In this document: one piece after another, positions 1 through 5,829 of the stretch | Position numbering within the stretch: the stretch's first letter is position 1 | How the letters are laid out: every line of letters starts with the position of its first letter | From: Syntrophaceae bacterium UBA5761 | GTDB lineage: Bacteria > Desulfobacterota > Syntrophia > Syntrophales > UBA4778 | Assembly: GCA_002418885.1 (NCBI GenBank) | Contig: DIEZ01000059.1 | Location: 7,004-14,365, forward strand | Direction of reading: 5' to 3' | DNA: 7,362 nucleotides | Notes under the pieces: model-generated | Databases searched by the model: none | The model's input: the letters and a program-made list of their open reading frames with translations, nothing else | Told to the model about the DNA's origin: nothing | Position numbers and translations under genes: made by a program

Positions 1-161
1 TCGAAAAGAGCGGCGCCTGGTATTCGTACAGGGGTGATAGATTAGGCCAAGGAAGGGAGAACACCAAACAATTCCTCCGGGAGCACCCGGAGCTTACGGC
101 CCAGGTGGAAAACGAAGTCCGGGAGAAACTCGGCGTGAAGGGCGCTCAAGAGGCGCAATGA
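1..161 (+). CDS. recA: RecA recombinase, C-terminal fragment (5' end outside window)
   Basis: Reading from base 3 gives 52 in-frame codons and a TGA at 159-161. The start of this fragment, [20 protein letters not shown], is the highly conserved stretch of RecA just after the ATPase core, followed by the small C-terminal domain ([11 protein letters not shown]...). RecA is the ATP-dependent strand-exchange protein that also triggers SOS autocleavage of LexA. The tail ends in [12 protein letters not shown] and lacks the run of acidic residues seen at the end of E. coli RecA. That tail is variable in the family, so its absence is not alarming. The Walker motifs and DNA-binding loops lie upstream of the window and cannot be judged. 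recX follows after a single base, so the two are almost certainly cotranscribed. Any LexA box or promoter would lie outside the window. Confidence 0.95.
   Translation, partial: EKSGAWYSYRGDRLGQGRENTKQFLREHPELTAQVENEVREKLGVKGAQEAQ
148..153 (+). promoter_or_regulatory. Probable ribosome-binding site of recX
   Basis: AAGAGG lies 9 bases before the ATG at 163, inside the last codons of recA. It is a modest match to the Shine-Dalgarno consensus. With a 1-base gap between the recA stop and the recX start, recX translation is probably also coupled to ribosomes finishing recA. Confidence 0.5.
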
Positions 162-162
162 G

Positions 163-654
163 ATGGCTGGCGACCGGCCCTTCGAGAAGGCACAGCAGAA
201 GGCCCTGCGCCTCCTGTCCCTCCGAAGCCGCAGTAAGAAAGAAATGGAGTCCCGACTCAGGGATAAGGGGTTCGGTGAATCCGTCGTCGGGAAGGTAATC
301 GAGAAGCTTTCGGGCCTGAGATACATCGACGACGACGCCTTCGCCCAAGAATGGGCCAGGGACCTCGCCGTGAACCGGCTTTACGGAGACCGGCGAATCG
401 AAAGGAGTCTCGGCGAAAAGGGGATACCCCGCGAAATCATCAGGAGGGCCATAGCCGAGGTCCGGAAAGAGTTTCCGGAAGAGGAGGCGCTGGCAGTGCT
501 CCTGAAAAAAAAGTTGAAAAACCGTCCCGTCGCGGAGCTCGACCGGAAGGAGAAAAACCGTCTGGCCCGGAGTCTGATAGGTAAAGGCCTGCCTGCGGGG
601 AAGATATTCGAAGTCTTAAGAAACAAGGAGGAAGAGATTGATGACGGGGAGTGA
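163..654 (+). CDS. recX: RecX regulatory protein
   Basis: The protein has 163 residues, a normal length for RecX, a small helical protein that binds RecA filaments and usually inhibits RecA ATPase and strand exchange. The tandem three-helix repeats of the family are visible. The first is around residues 10-48, with the signature SRSKKEMESRLRDKGF. The second is around 49-90, with the family hallmark YIDDDAFAQEWARDL. The third is around 104-152, ending in LARSLIGKGLPAGKIFEVL. ATG 163 is chosen because it follows the recA stop at once and has AAGAGG upstream; the nearby ATG at 158 is in another frame. The position behind recA is the classical one and supports the assignment more than the rather divergent sequence alone. 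The 3' end overlaps alaS by 14 bases. An A8 run at 505-512 encodes Lys-Lys-Lys. Confidence 0.93.
   Translation: MAGDRPFEKAQQKALRLLSLRSRSKKEMESRLRDKGFGESVVGKVIEKLSGLRYIDDDAFAQEWARDLAVNRLYGDRRIERSLGEKGIPREIIRRAIAEVRKEFPEEEALAVLLKKKLKNRPVAELDRKEKNRLARSLIGKGLPAGKIFEVLRNKEEEIDDGE
625..631 (+). promoter_or_regulatory. Ribosome-binding site that decides the alaS start
   Basis: AAGGAGG is a near-perfect Shine-Dalgarno sequence within the end of recX. It sits 9 bases before ATG 641 and 6 bases before the in-frame TTG 638. Both spacings would work; ATG is preferred as the commoner start codon, and the choice alters the protein by one residue only. Confidence 0.75.
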
Positions 655-3457
655 AATCAGAAAGCAGTTTTTAAAATTCTTCGAAGACCGGGGACACACC
701 ATCGTCCCGAGTTCGGGGTTGATTCCCAAGGATGACCCTACGCTCCTTTTCACCAATGCAGGCATGGTGCAGTTCAAGAATCTTTTCCTCGGCCTCGAGA
801 ACCGTGGCTTCACCAGGGCGGCGAGCTCCCAGAAGTGCGTCCGCGCCGGCGGTAAGCACAACGACCTCGAAAACGTCGGCTATACGGCCCGTCACCACAC
901 TTTCTTCGAGATGCTGGGGAACTTCTCTTTCGGAGACTACTTCAAGAAGGAGTCCATCGCCTGGGGATGGGAGTTCCTGACCGTAACCATGGGGCTGCCC
1001 AAGGACAGGATGTGGGTCACCATCTACCAGGATGACGACGAGGCCTTCGAGATCTGGAACAAGCAGATAGGGGTTCCCACCGAGCGGATCGTGCGCATGG
1101 GAATGGACAGCAATTTCTGGATGATGGGAGAAACCGGGCCTTGCGGGCCGTGCTCGGAAATCATCTACGACCAGGGACCCGACGTCGGTTGCGGCCGGCC
1201 CGAATGCAGCGTGTTTTGCGAGTGCGACCGCCATCTCGAGCTCTGGAACCACGTCTTCACCCAGTTCGACCGCGACGAAAAGGGAAACTTCAATCCCCTA
1301 CCCAAACCCAACATCGACACGGGCATGGGCCTTGAGCGTCTCGCCGCCGTCATCCAGGGCGTCAAGAGCAATTACGAATGCGACCTGCTTTTCCCGATCA
1401 TCAGGTTCGTCGAAAAAATGAGCGGTAAGCGTTACGGGAAAAGCGAAAACGGCGACGTGTCCATGAGGGTCATCGCCGACCACAGCCGGGCCGTAACCTT
1501 CATCATAGGTGACGGGGTGCTCCCCAGCAACGAAGGGCGCGGCTACGTCCTGCGCCGCATACTGAGGCGCGCCTGCCGCCACGGAAAACTCCTGGGCTTC
1601 GATAAACCCTTCCTGCACGACGTCGTGATAGCCGTCGTCGACGTGATGAAGGACGCCTACCCCGACATCGCGGAAAAACAGTCTTTCATCCAGAAGGTCA
1701 TCTTCAACGAGGAACAACGTTTTCTCGAGACCCTCGACACAGGACTGCGCATCCTCAACGATGAGGTCACAGACCTCAAGAAAGCCGGAAAGACCGTCAT
1801 CCCCGGGGACGTCGTTTTCAAGCTCTACGACACTTACGGATTCCCCGTCGACCTAACGGCCGACATCGTCAAGAAAGACAACTTTACGGTCGACATGGAA
1901 GGTTTCGAGAAGCTTATGGAAGAACAGCGGGAAAGGGCTCGCGAATCCTGGAAGGGGAGCGGCGAGACGGCGGTAGCCGACAGCTACAAAAAGCTCGTCC
2001 TCAAGGGAATCCGCTCAGAGATGGTGGGTTACGAGGAGGTGACGGAGGTGACCTCGTTCGTCACGGCCATCCTCAAGAAGGACGAGGAGGTGGAGGTGGT
2101 GGAGGAAGGCGACAACGCCGAGATATTAACCGACCAGACGCCATTCTACGGGGAGACGGGCGGCCAGGTCGGAGACACCGGCGTCATCGAGGGCGACGAC
2201 TTCCTGTTTGAGGTCTGGGATACCCAGCGGCCCGACGAACACCTCATCACCCACATAGGCAAGGTTAGAAAAGGCAGAATCCGCAGAAACGACACGGTAC
2301 ACCTCAAGGTCGAAGTGAAGACGCGACGGGCCGTCGAGGCCAACCACTCGGGCACGCACCTCCTCAACGCCGCATTGCGCGACGTCCTGGGCGATCACGT
2401 CAAACAGGCCGGTTCGCTCGTGACGCCCGACCGCCTACGCTTCGATTTCACCCATTTTTCCAAGATAGAAGAGGCCGAGCTCGACCGGGTCGAGATGCTC
2501 GTGAACGAATACATCCAGGCGAACCTTCCCGTGAAAACGAGCATCATGGCCAAAGAAGAGGCCTTCAAGACCGGCGCCCAGGCCGTCTTCGACGAAAAAT
2601 ACGCCGACAAGGTCCGACTTGTCAGGATGGGCGATGTCAGCGCCGAGCTCTGCGGCGGCACCCACGTCACGCGGACGGGAAACATCGGCCTCTTCAAGAT
2701 CGTCTCCGAGTCGGCCGTCGCGGCGGGGGTGCGACGGATCGAGGCGGTCACGGGGCTTGCCGCAGTCAAGTACGTCAAGAAACTCGACCGCGAACTCCAC
2801 AGCGTGGCAAACCTCCTGAGGGCGAGTACCGCCGAGGTCGTCGACCGGGTCGAGAAGATGATCCGGCACCAGAAGGAACTCGAGCGGGAAATCGAAACCC
2901 TGAAAGGAAAACTCGCCGCCAAGGAGTCGGGCGACATGATCAAGAAAGTAAGGTCGCTCGACGGGCTCAAAGTCTTGGCGACGACCGTGGAGGCCTCCGA
3001 CGTCAAGGCCCTGCGTGACTTCGGCGACAAGCTGAGAGACAAGATGCTGTCGGGCATCATCCTTTTAGGCAGCAAAGTGGGGGACAAGGCGATGCTCCTT
3101 TGTATGGTCACAAAAGACCTGACGGCTCGGTACGACGCCGGGAGGATCGTCAAAGAGATCGCACCGATCGTCGGCGGAAGCGGCGGCGGCCGTCCTGATA
3201 TGGCCCAGGCCGGGGGGACGAGGCCGGAAAACCTTGAAAAGGCCCTGGACAAGCTAATCGAGATGCTCGGAGGGGAAAAGGAGCCGGAGAAAAAGCCGAC
3301 CCCTAAAAAGCCCATGTCGACGGCCACTGAGACGGTAGTTACCGGGCCTAAATCACGGAAGACAGTAGAGGCCAGGCGGCAAAAACCTCTGAAGAAAAAG
3401 GAGGCCGGAGCGAAGACTGCTCGAGCCAAGGAGACGGACAAAAAAGCCAAGTCTTAA
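641..3457 (+). CDS. alaS: Alanyl-tRNA synthetase with a basic C-terminal tail
   Basis: This cytoplasmic class II synthetase charges tRNA-Ala with alanine (ATP to AMP plus PPi) and hydrolyses mischarged Ser/Gly-tRNA-Ala. From ATG 641 it has 938 residues; E. coli AlaRS has about 876. The catalytic domain covers about 1-240, with motif 2 around CVRAGGKHND and ARHHTFFEMLGNFSFGDY (66-100, Arg68) and motif 3 at GMGLERLAAV (228-237). A cysteine group (C168, C171, C184, C189, C193, C195) could bind zinc; similar insertions are, as I recall, common in bacterial AlaRS. The tRNA-recognition domain follows. The editing site is complete: H569xxxH573 and C671GGTH675. A coiled coil (about 735-762) and the DHHA1/C-Ala domain (about 774-876, with GGSGGGRPDMAQAGG at 845-859) follow. 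Residues 879-938 form an extra Lys-rich tail. The gene overlaps recX by 14 bases, so translation is probably coupled. No clear terminator follows. Confidence 0.97.
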   Translation: MTGSEIRKQFLKFFEDRGHTIVPSSGLIPKDDPTLLFTNAGMVQFKNLFLGLENRGFTRAASSQKCVRAGGKHNDLENVGYTARHHTFFEMLGNFSFGDYFKKESIAWGWEFLTVTMGLPKDRMWVTIYQDDDEAFEIWNKQIGVPTERIVRMGMDSNFWMMGETGPCGPCSEIIYDQGPDVGCGRPECSVFCECDRHLELWNHVFTQFDRDEKGNFNPLPKPNIDTGMGLERLAAVIQGVKSNYECDLLFPIIRFVEKMSGKRYGKSENGDVSMRVIADHSRAVTFIIGDGVLPSNEGRGYVLRRILRRACRHGKLLGFDKPFLHDVVIAVVDVMKDAYPDIAEKQSFIQKVIFNEEQRFLETLDTGLRILNDEVTDLKKAGKTVIPGDVVFKLYDTYGFPVDLTADIVKKDNFTVDMEGFEKLMEEQRERARESWKGSGETAVADSYKKLVLKGIRSEMVGYEEVTEVTSFVTAILKKDEEVEVVEEGDNAEILTDQTPFYGETGGQVGDTGVIEGDDFLFEVWDTQRPDEHLITHIGKVRKGRIRRNDTVHLKVEVKTRRAVEANHSGTHLLNAALRDVLGDHVKQAGSLVTPDRLRFDFTHFSKIEEAELDRVEMLVNEYIQANLPVKTSIMAKEEAFKTGAQAVFDEKYADKVRLVRMGDVSAELCGGTHVTRTGNIGLFKIVSESAVAAGVRRIEAVTGLAAVKYVKKLDRELHSVANLLRASTAEVVDRVEKMIRHQKELEREIETLKGKLAAKESGDMIKKVRSLDGLKVLATTVEASDVKALRDFGDKLRDKMLSGIILLGSKVGDKAMLLCMVTKDLTARYDAGRIVKEIAPIVGGSGGGRPDMAQAGGTRPENLEKALDKLIEMLGGEKEPEKKPTPKKPMSTATETVVTGPKSRKTVEARRQKPLKKKEAGAKTARAKETDKKAKS

Positions 3458-3607
3458 GGGAACGAAGGGCGGCAACTCAAAAAGAAGGGGCTGAGTACCG
3501 AGCAGAGCGGCAAATATGAATCACAAATGGATTCTGGTGGCAACAACAGGAAGACAAATGCGATAATTGAAGAGAAAAGAGGTGGCGTTTACAAGATAGC
3601 GAAAATA
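3458..3607. other. Intergenic gap between converging genes, no recognised element
   Basis: These 150 bases separate the stop of alaS from the stop of the minus-strand membrane gene. I looked for a bidirectional terminator and found only a weak 5-bp inverted repeat (GAATC/GATTC, about 3518-3534) with no T tract on either side. Composition is purine-rich on the plus strand and more AT-rich than the genes. The only ORF entering it runs into the antisense of the membrane gene and has no ribosome-binding site. Termination here may be Rho-dependent. Confidence 0.6.
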
Positions 3608-5113
3608 CTAACGCAGGGATTCGTAGAGACTGCTGATAACAGGCGCGAAGACCAGCGAGACGAGGGCTGTCAGCCGGATGATGCCCATGTCGGAAATCGC
3701 CTGATGCGCCTCTGTCCTGCCCGTCAGGCCGTTCAATGTCCCGACAACCACCAGGCCGGCGATGAACGCGACAAGAGGTTCCGGGCCGAGCACCGTGCCC
3801 ACGGCGCAGGGGACGGCTAAAGCGACGGTAAGCAGAAGCGCTTCATGACCCGGACGATTGAACCGTTTTTCCAGGATGGGCATCAGTCGAACCGTCAACC
3901 CGCCTAAGACGATGCACGCAACCGTAAGGATTCGAGTGAGGTCGATGAGAAGGTCTTCCTCACCGGCATAGCTCCTTACCACGGCAGAGAAAGCGGCAAG
4001 GATGGCAAAGGTGGAAAAGGAGGAAACGACGAGGATGAACTTCCCGGCCTCGGAAGACCCGTCTCCTCCGGCGTTTGACACGGCTACGTCGAGATAAAAC
4101 GTCCCCATCATGCCGACCCCGGCGACCGCCATCCCGTAAAGCCCTGAGAACAGATAGGCGATCCACAGGCCCATGCTGACAAAATAGACGAAAAGTACGG
4201 AGGAAGGAAAACGGCGGCATAAAACCCTCATGATGAGGGCGGACACACACCCGGTGGCGGCAGACCAGAACGGACCGAGCCTGTCCACCATTCCCGAGCC
4301 GGCGATCGCGTTCGCGGCCATCGTTGCCGTCAGTTTCCTGTCCAGATGGTACACGCAGGCCATGAAGGCCAGCACTGCGGCACCGGTGATGTAACACAAG
4401 GCTTTCCCGCCTTTATCTTCGTTAACCGCGAGGAGGATCGGCCCGGCTACGGCCGTCACTGCAAGACCGGCCATGGTAATCAAAACGGCCATTCCTACCC
4501 AGACCTGATAGTTATGGGCGAGGTTTTCGCCGACAATCATCGCCGATACGAGAACGGCTACGTAAGATACATATGCGTCGAGGTTGACATACACGGTTTT
4601 CGAAGCCGATTCGCTTTCTCTTTTCCCTTTCCGGGACGCAAAAAAAAGGACGAATCCCGCCCCAAGGGCGTACGCGCCTACGACCGCCGTATCCTCCCCT
4701 CCGATTATGGTATGATAAAAGAACCCGATGCCCGCCAGGCCGATTCCGGCACGAGTCAATCCCGCGATCAGTCCTCTTTGATAGACGGAAAGTCCGGTCA
4801 AAACGGCGGGTGAAGCCGCGCGGTTCGAAAGCAGGACCAACACTGCCGAAGAAAGTACCCCCATGAGAAATGCAGGGGCGGACGTTTTTTGCTCCAAGAA
4901 AACCAGCAGGAGGACAAACAGGCAAAGCGCTGCCGGGGCCACGGTGCTGGGGAAAAATCGTAGATCATAGGCCGGCGGTGAGTAACCGTCGAGTGATTGT
5001 TTTAACTGTTTTTTTTTAGAAATGTAGAGAAGATACCAGAAAAAAAGGTAGGCGAGAAGGAGGGCCAGGAAACCTTCAAACATCGCATAGCGGGAGATGT
5101 CTAAGACAAACAA
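3608..5113 (-). CDS. Polytopic membrane protein resembling a catalytically degenerate membrane pyrophosphatase (HppA fold)
   Basis: This 501-residue protein shows about 16 hydrophobic segments by eye (near 12-31, 56-73, 77-97, 113-136, 141-160, 181-198, 205-229, 237-256, 280-297, 304-322, 323-343, 358-379, 391-412, 424-442, 444-462, 477-497). I recognise collinear pieces of membrane pyrophosphatases: AFLMGVLSSA (81-90; HppA AFLLGAVMSA), VGAYALGAG (145-153; SGYALGCS), LDAYVSYVAVLVSAMIVG (178-195; ADLLESFVGAIVSSIIL), SGLYGMAVAGVGMM (323-336; AGLYGVAIAALGML), VGTVLGPEPL (438-447) and IIRLTALVSLVFAP (478-491). HppA normally has about 650-750 residues; the missing length is mainly the catalytic loops, so PPi hydrolysis is unlikely. 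Function unknown. TTG 5113 overlaps the end of pth by 13 bases with purine-rich RBS-like sequence upstream; the alternative is ATG 5083 (491 residues), which lacks a good RBS. The frame is intact, so this is not an obvious pseudogene. Homology is from memory; a generic transporter is the alternative. Confidence 0.75.
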   Translation of the reverse strand: MFVLDISRYAMFEGFLALLLAYLFFWYLLYISKKKQLKQSLDGYSPPAYDLRFFPSTVAPAALCLFVLLLVFLEQKTSAPAFLMGVLSSAVLVLLSNRAASPAVLTGLSVYQRGLIAGLTRAGIGLAGIGFFYHTIIGGEDTAVVGAYALGAGFVLFFASRKGKRESESASKTVYVNLDAYVSYVAVLVSAMIVGENLAHNYQVWVGMAVLITMAGLAVTAVAGPILLAVNEDKGGKALCYITGAAVLAFMACVYHLDRKLTATMAANAIAGSGMVDRLGPFWSAATGCVSALIMRVLCRRFPSSVLFVYFVSMGLWIAYLFSGLYGMAVAGVGMMGTFYLDVAVSNAGGDGSSEAGKFILVVSSFSTFAILAAFSAVVRSYAGEEDLLIDLTRILTVACIVLGGLTVRLMPILEKRFNRPGHEALLLTVALAVPCAVGTVLGPEPLVAFIAGLVVVGTLNGLTGRTEAHQAISDMGIIRLTALVSLVFAPVISSLYESLR

Positions 5114-5709
5114 GGGCCGCCCTTACCCTCCTCTTTCTCCCTGACACGCCTTGCATTATACCGGCTCATTGCCGCCTGGAGGCCGGCGCTCAGAATCTCA
5201 ACGACGGCCCCCGACCCTTTCGCAAGAATGCCGGGGAGGGCATCCATCTCCTCGCGGCTGAAAGGCTGGAGGACATACTCTTCCGTCATCTCCTTCAAAA
5301 GGGGTTTGCCGATGCCGACCCTCACCCTGATGAATTCCCGGCCACCCAGATGGTCGATCACAGACATCAGGCCCTTGTGCCCTCCATGCCCCCCTCCTTG
5401 CTTCACCCGGACGGTGCCTAATGGAAGGTCGAGGTCGTCGTGGATGACGACGATGTCGTTAAGGTCGTGCTTGAAAAAGGAAACAATCCGGCCGACCGCG
5501 GTGCCGCTCAGGTTCATGAACACCCACGGCTTCGCCAGCATAACCGTCGTCCCGGCGATGTCGCCTTCCCCGGTATAGGCGTCAAACTTCTTGCGCCCCA
5601 GAGAAATTCCGTGTTCCTCGGCCAACTCATCGAGGACGAGAAACCCCATGTTGTGCCTGGTGAACCTGTACCTGTCTCCCGGATTCCCGAGTCCTACGAT
5701 GAGCTTCAT
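5101..5709 (-). CDS. pth: Peptidyl-tRNA hydrolase
   Basis: The protein has 202 residues, a typical Pth length (E. coli 194). It releases peptides from peptidyl-tRNAs that fall off the ribosome, recycling the tRNA in the cytoplasm. The start MKLIVGLGNPGDRYRFTRHNMGF holds Asn9 and the catalytic His19 (E. coli Asn10 and His20). FMNLSG (64-69) carries the substrate-binding Asn66 (Asn68). VIHDDLDLPLG (88-98) gives Asp91 (Asp93), and GGGHGGHKGL (105-114) is the glycine-rich loop. At Lys112 the E. coli enzyme has Asn114; I believe this site varies among bacteria. ATG 5709 is the only sensible start, because an in-frame TGA stands 6 bases upstream and the N-terminus is canonical, but no good Shine-Dalgarno precedes it. 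The charged C-terminal tail (188-202) is overlapped by the next gene. Upstream lies rplY, separated by 120 bases with a terminator-like hairpin. Confidence 0.96.
   Translation of the reverse strand: MKLIVGLGNPGDRYRFTRHNMGFLVLDELAEEHGISLGRKKFDAYTGEGDIAGTTVMLAKPWVFMNLSGTAVGRIVSFFKHDLNDIVVIHDDLDLPLGTVRVKQGGGHGGHKGLMSVIDHLGGREFIRVRVGIGKPLLKEMTEEYVLQPFSREEMDALPGILAKGSGAVVEILSAGLQAAMSRYNARRVREKEEGKGGPCLS
5119..5132 (-). promoter_or_regulatory. Possible ribosome-binding region of the membrane protein gene, inside pth
   Basis: On the minus strand AGGAGGG (5132-5126) and then AAGGG (5123-5119) precede TTG 5113, with spacings of about 12 and 5 bases. Neither is ideal, but the alternative ATG at 5083 has no purine-rich sequence at a useful distance. 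The layout suggests translational coupling to pth, whose stop codon (5103-5101) lies inside the new reading frame. Confidence 0.45.
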
Positions 5710-5742
5710 GAGTCACACAAACCCTGAAACCTTTCGGCCATC

Positions 5743-5774
5743 AAAAACCCCGTTCTCATACGAGCAACGGGGTT
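5743..5774 (-). terminator. Rho-independent terminator or attenuator between rplY and pth
   Basis: Read on the minus strand, AACCCCGTT (5774-5766) pairs perfectly with AACGGGGTT (5754-5746). After one bulged base the stem continues with CTC/GAG around a 4-base loop. The second arm runs directly into five T residues (5747-5743, the first two also paired in the stem). On the plus strand no T tract follows, so the element is directional. It lies about 55 bases after the rplY stop and about 35 bases before the pth start. It would end the prs-rplY transcript wholly or partly, so pth and the membrane gene depend on read-through or on their own promoter. I found no convincing -35/-10 pair in the 120-base gap. 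Confidence 0.8.
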
Positions 5775-5829
5775 CATCCATTCGGCGCAAATCCCTTTCC
5801 GGCTCTCAAACATACCCGTGAAAAATGCC

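Noticed and set aside
671..1252. 193-codon open frame antisense to the alaS catalytic domain
   Set aside because: It lies wholly inside a highly conserved coding region and shows no domain features; a shadow of alaS codon usage.
2070..2110. GGAGGTGGAGGTGGTGGAGG repeat within alaS as a regulatory element
   Set aside because: It simply encodes an acidic/Val stretch (EEVEVVEEG) in a surface region; no start codon at a useful distance in a real frame.
2395..3450. Long open frame (351 codons) antisense to alaS
   Set aside because: It is rich in Ser, Arg and Pro with no recognisable motif. It mirrors codon bias of the certain alaS gene on the other strand, and has no ribosome-binding site or operon context.
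3515..3536. Inverted repeat GAATC/GATTC in the convergent gap as a terminator
   Set aside because: Only 5 AT-rich pairs with no T tract on either strand; too weak to call.
3527..3820. Possible small gene starting in the convergent intergenic gap
   Set aside because: No Shine-Dalgarno before the ATG, and two thirds of it is antisense to the 3' end of the membrane gene; no recognisable protein.
4346..4813. 155-codon plus-strand frame opposite the membrane protein gene
   Set aside because: The translation is hydrophilic with no motif, and is explained by the complement of the membrane-protein codons.
5710..5829. A promoter for pth in the 120-base gap after rplY
   Set aside because: A TTGAGA hexamer is present on the minus strand, but no -10 box with more than about three matches lies at a proper distance.
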